Below, in pieces: positions 47,378 to 58,625 of a DNA stretch of 64,000 bases. The position numbers were made by a program, and so were the translations under genes. The notes beneath the pieces were generated by a model. It was not told where the DNA came from and did no database searches. It saw only the letters and a list, made by a program, of their open reading frames with translations. Origin of the DNA: Metopolophium dirhodum (Eukaryota > Arthropoda > Insecta > Hemiptera > Aphididae); NCBI RefSeq assembly GCF_019925205.1, contig NC_083560.1:6510001-6574000 (forward strand), read 5' to 3'. Numbering within the stretch: the stretch's first letter is position 1; every line of letters begins with the position of its first letter.

Positions 47378-47839
47378 ATTTGCAATATAATTCACGATTC
47401 ATATAGTATAAAAAGTATATAATCGTCGATTATCACGGTCAATGATCAATATTATTCGACAATATGACTAATAACAGTCGTTCTTTCGTGGCGATTAGCG
47501 CCGTAATGACTACAATAAAGGAATTATAATATTAGTTTACGCGTTCCGTGTTGATTAGCACACACTAAAATACAATAAATACAATATAAAGAATACAGTG
47601 ATTCACGCACGTAATAATTACAATACAGAAAAACTAATGGCGATTGGCACCTAGACAATATAATTTAATTCGGCAGCCATGTAAATATCGTAACTAAACA
47701 GCCGACGCGGCGGCATGCGATGACGAGGTTTATAATCTGCATATTACTTAACAATAATTCACAATAAACATTTAATACAATTATTGTAATAACGACTGTG
47801 TGTGCGTGTGTGACATAACTGTGACATATTAACTGATTT

Positions 47840-47856
47840 GGGGGGGGGGGGGGGGC
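47840..47856 (+). repeat. Poly-G run (17 G)
   Basis: Part of the C/G-run terminus described for 12591-15043; expanded here relative to the partner, which has 8 C near 15010. Confidence 0.85.
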
Positions 47857-50200
47857 TAAATTTATAAAATCAATACAGATCCCCCGCGTCTCTTCACCAC
47901 TTATTATAATGTTTACGGTAGTAATATATTACAAAAACATTTAGTTTGGTACTCAACAGTAATAATAAAATACTTGATAAATGAAATACAATAATATACA
48001 CCTCAAGTACTCAACAATTCAATGCTAATTAATTATTTATTTGTAATTAAAAATAAAATAACATAGTTACGCAGTGTTAAATCTTATAATTTTAAACAGT
48101 GATTAGATATATAGCGAATTTATTTAATATTCTTAAATTTAAAACTACCAGAAATGTCTTTTTCTATATATATATATCACAATTGATACATTTGAAATCT
48201 ATCTTGATGCATAGATGTGCGTACCAATTTTTTACTTTTTTCATAGCTGAAAAAGACCCCTTATTTTTCCATTTAGGGGTTGAATTTCCAAAAATCCTTT
48301 CTTAACGGACGCGTACAACATAATTGGTATCTGTATGCCAAATTTCAGCCCGATCCGTCTAATGGTTTGAGCTGTGCGTTGATAGATCAGTCAGTCAGTT
48401 TACTGTTTTATATAATACTAGCTCTCCGAGCGTCGCTGGGGGAGACCCCCAAACCCCCCGAGTTGGCGAAGAGTCTTAACTCCCTCGAAATTTCGTAAAA
48501 AAATCATATAGCTGCCACGAGTTTTTTGGTGTCTAGCAGGTCAGTCACCTTAGTTATTGTCGGATAGCGGACAATGTGGAAAGGCTGGGTCACGGCATCA
48601 GGTATGCAATCCAACTGCGTCGGATCGCGGACAACGTTCTTTAATGCCGCCGAAAACGCGACATTACATGAAAAAGAATTTAAAAAATGTTGGGCGTCCA
48701 TGCAAATCATATAGCCAACGAATTATTTGAGTGTCTAGCAGGTCAGTCACCTCGAATGACATTCGCCGTAGTATATAACTACACACAATGCAAACGATAT
48801 ACTGCACAACCCATAAAAACATATTGTGTATACACCTATGATATATGAACTAATTAATACATACATATCAATATAATATTACAGTTGTCAGGTGAGTTAA
48901 ATGGTTGAGGTAATCAAATAGCCACTTTCTTATTTTGGTAATTCATAATTTAATGTAGCATAAAAATACTGTTATTCAGTTACTTCTAAACATAGCTAAT
49001 AGGCAATAATAATATTTATACCTGTGTTACTTCTAAGATAGCGGTTATCTATACTCAAGCTATTATTCAACACGAATATAAAGAACTTTATATAAGTGTG
49101 TACAACGATGTATCATATTATATATTCATATCATTAAAACTATCATTCATAACAACAATTGATTATATATTCTATAAACTTATATTAATTATTACTTATC
49201 CAGGATGAAATGAAATGTGTGCATACGTATGCACTAAAAAAATGCAAATACGCAGTATAATATGCATATATTATTTTATAAAAAATATATGTTTCAAGAT
49301 TTAATTATAAAAAAATATTTTTTAATCATAAATATTTTGTTTATATATTTATTTTTTGATGATTTGGAGCTGTTATACTAAATTTATTCCCAAAATCTAA
49401 TTTAAAAAAAATTGAATTTATCGTATACAGCGGTTATTAAATAATATTAGGTATTAATTAGTATTCATCCAACATATTTACAACATCTCACATTTTTTTA
49501 TAGTATTTACAATAATAAAGTACTGCATTGATGCAGGTACTCCAACTAGTTATGATTGGTTCTGGAAGTTAATAGGGATCTCCGGTGCGTATTTTTTGAA
49601 AATTATTATACGTGATGATGCTTTTTTAAATATTTTCTTTATGTTGGCTACGATTTTATGAACAGTGCCAAACTGATTTCGTACTTCCTCCGAAACTCTA
49701 TGAAGGCCATGAGCAGCACATGTACCATTTTAGAGTAGAATGCGTTCAAATAGATTTCCCACACTTAATCATATACAGTACTATTTATTTATAAATCATT
49801 GAATTTCCATATTCAATAATTAAAAACTTGTTTATTTTTGTTGATTTCTTAAATGCTTTAACATAAAATGCATTTATATACCCACTCGAAATCTTTAAAT
49901 ATGCAAAATCATATAAATTTAGTAAAATATTCAAAAATATGCAACATAAATTAATATGAGCCATGAAGTAGGTTAGGTTTACCAACATTTTATAATAACA
50001 ACTTATATGATATATTATAAGTATATAGATAGTCGAGTGGCATAGGTATACACAATTTTACCTTTGGTAAGAGGGGAGGGGGTTTATGAATCAAACAATA
50101 TTTTAAAAGTGACACATTACCTAATGTAAAACCAATACCTTTTCTTTGCTCAAAATTTAAAAAGTTCATTAGGATTTATCTTCTATATTCACCGTAAGGA

Positions 50201-50469
50201 GCACATCAGCACGTCATTTAGAATTTTTAGGGCATTAACGCATTTTTAAACGGTATTTTTTAGCGTTTTATAGGGCATTACATTCTCATCCCTAGTTATA
50301 ATGAATGTACCCATTCTTTAAATAGTCATAAACATATATTAAATGTTGTTCCAAATCGTGATAGATTATATAAAAGAAAATAATATTATTGTTAATGTTT
50401 GAAAATTATTTATTATACATACATTTTTTTAATGATAAGTAGTATACCTTTACTATAATAAGTATAAAT
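50201..50469. other. Junction between C2 and F2, nothing recognised
   Basis: AT-rich with a GGCATTA motif repeated three times at 50230-50282. It has no counterpart between F1 and C1, where 8.9 kb of other repeats lie. Confidence 0.4.
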
Positions 50470-53390
50470 TATTTGTAATCAAAGCGACATCCACTTACCC
50501 ACCTTTTTCGTCATAAAGCTGTTTATAACTTCACAAGTTGATTATTTAGTGTAATATACGTGGTTGTATCTATTTGTTGCTTATTATGAATTGGCCATCA
50601 AACTATCCATTTTAATATTACCTATAAGGCCATACTGGGCACTGATTAGTAATTACCAAGACCAAGTACTACCTATTAGAATGACACCCAATCCAGTTTT
50701 TTCAGCGGTTCAGTGAACCACAAAATGCATGATCAAGACGTCTTCTGCATGTTGAAATGTTCTGAGGGGGAGCTAACAAAACTATTTATCTAAAATAACC
50801 CATAGGGGGCTTATATTTAAACCATTATAAGGGATATTTATGGGGGACTAAATTTAAGTCAGGGGGGCTAAGCCCCCCTAGACCCCCCTAGTTTCGCCAA
50901 TGCTTATAAGTTGTAGGTAATATATTTAAAGTTGTAAATATTTTGTTTTCAATGACTTTTTAACATTATGTTCAATATACTTAATCATATAGAAATGAAA
51001 CCCCTGGAAATGTTACTTACAAGTTACAAATACAATTGATAAAAATTGGTTAAATAGGAAATCATTTAATTTTTTTCATATAACGTAAACAAAATTATTA
51101 AACGTTAGTATTTTTACTTCATAATAATTGCATATTGTATAAGTATTAAAGTGCTTTGGAGAGGTACCTACGGGAAGTTAGAAGAAAAAAATTCAACTAT
51201 ATAATTTAGGTGGGTCTCAGTACACAATTGAGGAGGGGGCCCCGTTGACATTTTCCGACTAAACGACAGTTAAATCCTGCACTACTGACCTAAATATACT
51301 ACATATATGCTTATTAAACGGGCGACCTTAACTATATCTCTAATCTGAGCGGCTTCAAAAACATTGTATTATATTATTAATGAAAATTAGTCCGTTGATA
51401 CTAATTTAACTTCAAACTTGTTGCGCGTAAGCACATAAATGTAAAATCGCAAACTTTGAAAAACAATAACCGAAGACCCCGGTTTAATTATCATTTAATA
51501 ATAATAAAAAGCTCTTCTGGCTCTTCAGCAATACAATAATAGATATAATAATAATATAAATATAAAAAGGAACTCACATAATTTGGCGGCGCACTGCTGG
51601 CCAGCTTCTACCTGTGCCTAAATAGTTTGTGTCCACATTAGTGGCACTAATAATACAAAATGCAATATAATTCACGATTCATATTGTATTAAACTATATA
51701 ATCGTCGATTATCACGGTCAATAATCAATATTATTCGACAATATGAATAATAACAGTCGTTCTTTCGTGGCGATTAGCGCCGTAATGACTACAATAAAGG
51801 AATTATAATATTAGTATATGCATTCCGTAATTACTTACACTTTTAAAAAATATTTGATTAATCATTTTCATGTGAGTTATATTGTAGTCTGGACATTATT
51901 TTTCCTAGCGTCGGAGTTTTTCCCCGAGGGATTTTTATTCCAAAATTCTTCACAATCGTGTTCTAACCATGGAATTAAATAAGAGTCGTTTTTGTGCGGT
52001 GGACATTGGAAAGTTGAGTGGAGTTCTCACTGTGTTCTGAGACGCGTTATTCAAATATTTGTTTTATTTTACTTTTCAGTAATCTTCGCCGTTTTTATTT
52101 TACGATTAATTATTTATTTCCGGTTTAATATAATATGTTAATATTAAAATATTCACATTTCAGCAATTATTTTGTCATTATGCCTGACGATTTAATTATT
52201 AAGAATTGAAATGATAGACTATAGTAAAGTAATAAACTACTCATACGAAAAAAATACGAAATAAAAAACAAGTATATAAAGTATATACAAATACCGACTA
52301 AGGAGTACGATGAACAATGACCACTTTCATGTTCATGGCCGTCGAGAAAAAAATACTAATCGAACTCAAACAATGACGAAATAATTAACTCCGTTGGAGA
52401 AAATAACAAATTATTAAACAAATTATTACCATAATTAAAACAAGTTAAGTTAAAAGTTACGTCTAAAGATAAATTTATTAGTACTTTGTAAGTTGGTGTG
52501 TTTATTTTATTACAGCATAATATTTAATATTATTAAAATATTATATTATGTAAAAACATTTTAAGATTATTAAATTTTGATGATTAAGTTAGTTTTATTA
52601 ATAGAATATACATACCTATATGCATAATATTTTTATAATATTATTTCCCTATATACATTTAAAATTTAAATATAATATACATTACATACATAAGTAAAAT
52701 AAAATTTCTAGAGATGAAAATATTTAATGGCCCGGAGGAAATATTGTATTTTCCTGGCTTGAATTTTTTTCCTACTCCGTCCCTGTTTATTATAAGTTCA
52801 TAACATTTTTTTTGTATTATTAGTTTAAAAATGGTTTACAGCATTAATTATATTAATTTCGTTTCTAGTTAAAGATATATTAATTTTAACAGTAAGGATA
52901 AAATAAATTAGTGAAGGGGTCCAGGGGGCAATGTTTTAGGGGGCAAAACTTTACCCGTCGTCTATTGTAAAGACTCGCACATCGTTACTGAATTTATTAT
53001 TCACAAAACAAAAAATCGCATATTTATCTAAGAAAATATATTAAACAAATATAGGCACGGGAATCAGGAGTTTATCACCATATCACCTCCGACCATCAAA
53101 ATCACGATTATTATAGGTGCGACTTTTATAATTCGACTGTGTTAACAAAACTGGTATTCTCTTTTAGCTAATATGGTTAGGTTAGGTTATAAGGGGGGGT
53201 CTGGGGGTCTCCCCCGTCTAAACTGCAGCGCTAGTTTATTATAAAGTCGATAACACTTCAGTAGGCCGCTGTTCGGCGTTCACAGCTGCGCGTACCTCGG
53301 TAAGCGTGCGATAGGGTTTTCGAAAATTAAACATTATAATATTTTGAGTTCGAAAATCGTAAACGCATACGGCCTTAAAGTTACTATAGG
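50470..53390 (-). repeat. Block F, right copy (F2)
   Basis: Inverted counterpart of 29-2560. It retains about 345 bp (51790-52140) that F1 lacks and ends about 30 bp into the Y leader, where F1 continues into a full Y copy. Confidence 0.8.
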
Positions 53391-53419
53391 TTAGGGTAGG
53401 TGAGGCGGTTTGATATTTA

Positions 53420-53640
53420 AGTTGGTGGTTCAAGAATAGTTAATACCACCCACCCACCTACTAAAAAGTTATATTAAGTACAAAAACTTACCTAAAAATA
53501 GTACTTCTAATTGTATCAAAAAAATCGTGTACACAATCAGTTGCTGCAGAGCAATCAACAACTACTGTTAAATTCAAAATTTTTGAGCTACACTGTATGA
53601 TACATATTGTATTGCATTTTTCTACTAATTTTGGTATTAA
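53420..53640 (+). repeat. Repeat X, copy 2
   Basis: Direct copy of 6880-7100, beginning GGTTCAAGAATAGTTAATACC. Confidence 0.65.
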
Positions 53641-53831
53641 TGAACGTAATCCTTTTACAAATCATTGCATATTAAATGCGCCATCATAATAGCTTGTCAA
53701 ATTTTGCCTCCAAAATTATATTTTCTGATAATAAAATACTGTCACATCGTCTTATACTTTATGTGATATTGATTTTACAATGATATGTGTGTTTTATTAT
53801 TTTTAATTTTTTTTTAATTTTTATTTGTGTC

Positions 53832-54483
53832 TGTTAATACGTATCTAAAGTAACGTATAAAGCATTAGGAATAAGAATAGGTATATTATTGTTAATAGTT
53901 GTAATAAATAGAATAAGTCTTAAATTGTACTAACAAAATAAAATTTCAATGAGCTATATTAAAGCATTGGTCACTAGAAAATCAGTAGATGACATACAGG
54001 GCTTAGAAATTAAGTAAATTTAGAATGTAAATTATATAATATTATTTAAAAATGTATAAAATATATGTTTTTATGAAAAAAAAAAATAGACTCATGAGGG
54101 CATGAGCCTTCGTTTAACAAGGGGAGTGTTATGAATTGGTATTATTAAACATAGCAAATAAGAAAGGATGTAAAAGTTACTAAGCACTAAACAATTAAGA
54201 AATGTAGTATTTATAAAATAACTAGAATTACGAAACTAGTTGATTATTGTAAATTAGTATAAACAGGTACAATCCTGAAACTGCAAGTAAGCACTTTTTG
54301 TATAGGAGGGATTGTCCTAGGTAAATTTAGATATAAGGAAGATGAAGATGGTAAGACAGGCAGTGGAGGATGGACAGTACGATTATCTGTATAATATGTT
54401 GAACTCAATAAACTCTATAGTTGAAAAGACGTGTGTTTGTTAATTAATAGGTTGATTTAATAAATCTATATAAAAACTCTACA
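53832..54483 (+). mobile_element. Copia-like LTR retrotransposon remnant
   Basis: About 290 bp of non-coding sequence leads to AAGGGGAG (54119-54126), a typical polypurine tract, directly followed by an LTR starting TGTTATGAATT (54127) and ending CTCTACA (54483). AATAAACTC near 54407 fits a polyadenylation signal. Both borders fall inside an otherwise continuous Y copy. The 5' LTR and all of pol are missing, so it is a 5'-truncated relic; copia is inferred from the PPT-TGTTA junction. Confidence 0.5.
54127..54483 (+). repeat. Putative 3' LTR (357 bp) of the copia-like remnant
   Basis: TGTTA...TACA termini behind a purine tract; no second LTR is available for comparison. Confidence 0.45.
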
Positions 54484-55665
54484 AGTGCTTGGATTTCGTT
54501 CAACAGTATCTTTTCTGATAGGAAAGTGAATGTAGTTGGTATTTCGGTGGATCAAAAGTAAAAAGTGCCTTGAAAAATAAATGAACATTTTCTTAATTTA
54601 AATTAAGGAAAAACGAGTATTTGTACACAAAATTGGTTTTCGATTTTTTTTTTTGGTGTAACTCTAAAACTAATTATCGTAAATACATGACATTATGAAT
54701 GAATGTTTATATTAGCATTTCCTATACAACATAACACCACAACATATCTTGAGCTGTTTACGGACATTTTCAGTTTCAAATATTTTTAGTTTTCATTCTA
54801 TAAATATCAATACAATTTTATTTTTTGAATAAAAAAGATTGAAAATTTAATAGAAGGCTCCTAATATATTTTTTCAATGACAATTTATTTTTATAAGCAT
54901 TTAAAGTTCAATTATTGACAAAATATACGTAAAGTTCACGAAAATGTGCTAATTATTTTGAATTAGAAATTCCTAAACATTTTTCTTTTTAAATCTAAGA
55001 TTTGAAAAAGTAATACAAGATTTCTCATAAGTTCATATTATTACAAGATTGGATATTCACTCGATTGCTCATGTAACGATTTTCTTATTTTGTTGTAATT
55101 GTTACAATATCAGTTGAAAAAGATTAAAAATATATTGGCACAATTTTTTTTTATAAGCATTTAAAGTTCGAATTTTGACTAAATTAATCGAATAGAGTAT
55201 TTACAAATAAATTATTTAGTAGGTAGTTAAACATTTATAAAATGTTCAACTTTTATCGCTAAGGATTAAAACTTTAAAACAATGTTCCGCGTGAGTTTTT
55301 AATTCTATTAGCAAAAATCTAAAAAATACATAAACACAGTTTTATGTATCGTTATTTTAAGTTCAAATTTTTATAAAATTACATATTAAAAAACCAAGAA
55401 TAACTATCTTAGTTATTTTGTTGTAATTTTATAATATTTATTCAACCGGCTACCGTATTAATAATAATAAATAATATTTAACAGTATAAATATAATATAA
55501 GATATCCACACTGACATACCGTCACTGCTCAGAATCGTATTTCGTATACAATAATATAATATCATTTAATTCAAATTTAATACCATCCATTATACAGTGA
55601 CCCACTTGTAACCTACTATACAGCAGAGGGATATCCACTTACCCACCTTTTTCGTCATAAAGCTG

Positions 55666-55925
55666 TTTATAACTTCACATGTTGATTATTTAGTGTAGGT
55701 AATGTATGTGATTGTATCTATTTGTTGCTAATTATGAATTGGCCATCAAACTAACCATTATTGTATTACCTATCAGGCCATACCGGGCACTGATTAGTAA
55801 TTACCAAGACCAAGTACTGAAGTACCTACCTATTAGAATGACACCCAACCCAGTTTTTTCGGTGGTCCAGTGAACCATAAAATGCATGATCGAGTCGCCT
55901 CTGCATGTTATAATAGATAACATAA
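55666..55925 (-). repeat. Repeat Z, copy 4
   Basis: Matches 7515-7745 in the same orientation (TTGGCCATCAAACTAACCAT and GAATGACACCCAACCCAG). Confidence 0.65.
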
Positions 55926-56170
55926 ATAATAATAGGACAAATTTTGGAATTGTGGTTACATCTTTGTACAAATTGTATAACAATTACTGATGTGGTTTTT
56001 GGGTCGATAGGCCAAATACACCGTAATCCAAGTGCGAGCATCACGTGACAATGGCACCCGGTAATCCTTTTTGGATTTTACGGGTGACGGGGGGGGGGGG
56101 GGGGGGGTGTACACATCTTGGAATTGTGGTTACAAATTTGTAGAAATCGTATAACAATTACTGATGTGGT
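55926..56170 (+). repeat. Direct duplication with a 19-G run
   Basis: Two copies of a ~70-bp phrase (TTTGGAATTGTGGTTACA and ATAACAATTACTGATGTGGT) start near 55942 and 56118. Between them lies a run of 19 G at 56089-56107. No gene. Confidence 0.7.
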
Positions 56171-56642
56171 TTTTGAGTTGAATTTCAAACTTTCGGGTGC
56201 CAGCGTCACGCACCTGCCTTGCATGTAATTTTAACGCTTTTTTACCCAGAAATACAATTTTATTGATAATTATAGATAATTAACATTCAATTATTCCTTA
56301 AAATAATAGTAATGTTAAACTTTTGAGGGCTCTGGGGAACTGGTTAAACTTATATGTTTATGTTCAAATTTCATATACATATTGGAACTTACTTAGGGGG
56401 ATGATACCAACTCTTAAAAATAAATAACATGGGTACTTTTACCAAGCCTATAATTTATTTAAAATTAAAATGGTTTTATCATAAATACATTCAACTTGTT
56501 GAATGGTATAAGCATATATAATATACAAAATTGTGTAAATGTTCTATTGGCATCATTAGAAATAATAGCTGACAAATTTTTACATCAAAATAAGTGAGGC
56601 GCGTCCCCAAAAGGGAAGGGGGTGAATGGGTGTAATAGTAAA
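56171..56642. other. Unassigned AT-rich stretch
   Basis: About 56225-56285 recalls the Y interior (CTTTTTTACCCAGAAATAC). Nothing else was recognised. Confidence 0.35.
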
Positions 56643-57055
56643 CATAGGAACCCATGCATTGGTTGTCCCCGTCTTACACACGTATGATATAACAAATTTT
56701 CGTTCACTAGTTTCAATAGTGTGCTGTTAGTTTTGATATTAGAGTGATTTGGCCTATAATCAATTTTTTATATAATAACATTATCTGTGCTTAAGCGTTG
56801 GTTTTTATTTGTTTATTTAATTTTCAAGCGAGATATGAGCATTTTTTACTTTTTATATTTCACATTGAAAAATAAAAAAATTTTTAAAATCGGAACGCTT
56901 AATCACAGATAATGTACTGACCTTAAAGTTTTATAATAGGTCAATTGACTCTAGTATCATAACTAATAGCACACTATTAAAACTAGTGAACGACAACTTG
57001 CTATGTCGTGCGTGTGTAAGACGGAGACACAACAAATGTATGGGTAGTGTCCTCT
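56643..57055. repeat. Hairpin-forming inverted repeat, ~118-bp arms
   Basis: 56643-56760 pairs with 56938-57055 around a spacer of about 177 bp. Landmarks are CGTCTTACACACG against CGTGTGTAAGACGG, and TCACTAGTTTCAATAGTGTG against its near-complement. Arms are visibly diverged. The right arm belongs to repeat Q; the left arm is missing from Q1. Confidence 0.7.
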
Positions 57056-57481
57056 TAATACACTTTGTAAAATTATACATGTGTGTCTATCTTATGGCCC
57101 TACAACCTTCTAGTCATAGGTTATACACAAGTATTATAGATTACAAAATGGATATTTAGGGCATATAATAGATTAAATTAAATGTATACTGTGCCTAGGA
57201 CATTTATTGAGCTTATCATAATGGATGAACATGAACAGAAAATATTACAGAAAATGAATACCTATAAAATATAAATTATTTTTTTAATATTTTTATTCTG
57301 TAGTAGAAGCTTAGAGTAATAATAATAGATAACAATATAATATTTAATTTATAAATTTTTAGAAATGGCCTATCAATTCTGTAATATCTATGACGTATAC
57401 ATACCTGAATACCTTGAAATGTGAAATATTGGTTGGACTAATTTATTATTTATTTACTTAGTAGTATACTAATATCATAGT
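56806..57481 (+). repeat. Repeat Q, copy 2
   Basis: Direct copy of 18783-19507 with a few small gaps; it ends ACTAATATCATAG and abuts repeat Y8. Confidence 0.75.
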
Positions 57482-57482
57482 T

Positions 57483-58625
57483 AGATTTAAAAGTAAAAAT
57501 TTTTATGAATTTCTAACTCAAAATAATTTGCAAATTTTTGTCATTTTTACGTATTTTGTCAATATTTGAACTTTAAATGCTTATAAAAAAAAATTGTGAT
57601 TATGGATTTTTAATTTTTTTCGTCTACCTTTACGTTACGACCTGACTGAATGTCCCTAACCGTCTGAAGAGCTCTTGTCCTGGGCTTCTATATAATATAT
57701 GATTGTGTCCTTTGGAGTGGGTGGTTGTAGTAGTGGCTAAGCTCGGTCATGAGACAGAGTTCAGGTCTCGTATTTGGTATGCTGGTCGACTCGTATCCTG
57801 CGTATGGCGTTGGTTTTCCAGAAAAGATACGTATGTGATGGCACCTTCTATAGTTTAATTGTTTCTCTACGCTTTTGCAACGACCTCCGCATGTTATACT
57901 ATACTAATTGCCTTATTAGTTATAGTGTCAAATATTATTAGAAACGTGCGATAATATAATATAATATACGACTACTTAATACGTGGGTACGTAACAATAA
58001 TTTGAAAATTTTCGTCATTTTTACGTATTTTGTCAATATTTGAACTTTAAATGCTTATAAAAAAAAATTGTGACTATGGGTTTTTAGTTTTTTTCATCTG
58101 CCTTTGAAACTATATACTAGGAGCCTTTTATTAAATTTTCAAGCTTTTTTAACAAACAATTAACATTTTATTGATATTTATAGAAAAAAAACTAAAATAA
58201 ATGGAAACTGAAAATGTCCGTTAACAGCTCTAAATAAATCAAAATATTTGTAAAATGTTATGGTGTATAGAAAATTCTAATATAAACATTCAGTCAAAAT
58301 TTCATGTACCTACGGTCATTATTTTAAGAGTTTCACCAAAAACCAAAATCGATATTTTCGAAAACAGAATTTACGTAAAAATTCTCGTTTTTCCTTAATT
58401 TTTCTTTTGCTTTTCACGTTGCTTATGAAAACTACTGGGGAATTTTTACTTTTGACCCTCCAAAGTATCAACTAAATTCACTTTCCTATCAGAAAAAATA
58501 CTGTTGAAGAAAATCTAAGCGTTTCTGCTGTCCTAAAATATGATGACAGACACAAAAATAAAAATAATTTTAAAAAAAACACACATCATTGTAAAATCAA
58601 TACATTCATCGCTCCGCTCAGAATC
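57483..58625 (+). repeat. Repeat Y, partial copy (Y8) with a nested block
   Basis: Y interior through to the distal end (CGCTCCGCTCAGAATCTAAA at about 58610-58629). A 362-bp unrelated block sits at 57636-57997, between two ~110-bp direct copies of the same Y segment. Confidence 0.65.
57636..57997. mobile_element. GC-richer insert between duplicated Y segments
   Basis: Edges read TTTACGTTACGACC and GGGTACGTAACAATA, near inverted repeats of each other. The interior (for example GCTGGTCGACTCGTATCC) is unlike the AT-rich host. It could be a small LTR or TIR element; the long flanking duplication is not a normal target duplication. Confidence 0.35.

Larger units (their letters stand above)
46150..50200 (-). 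repeat. Block C, right copy (C2)
   Basis: Inverted counterpart of 11440-15860. It carries a solo LTR (46259-47377), a 17-G run at 47840-47856 and lacks the 1.19 kb found at 11703-12893. The transposon-end-like block at 48280-48490 and the 68-codon frame at 48504-48710 mirror those in C1. Confidence 0.8.
53760..55665 (-). repeat. Repeat Y, inverted copy (Y7) with an insertion
   Basis: The distal end of the family (TTTTACAATGATATGTGTG) lies at 53766-53831 and the rest at 54484-55665, separated by a copia-like LTR fragment. The leader ends near the GGTGGGTAAGTGGATATCCC complement. Confidence 0.65.
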
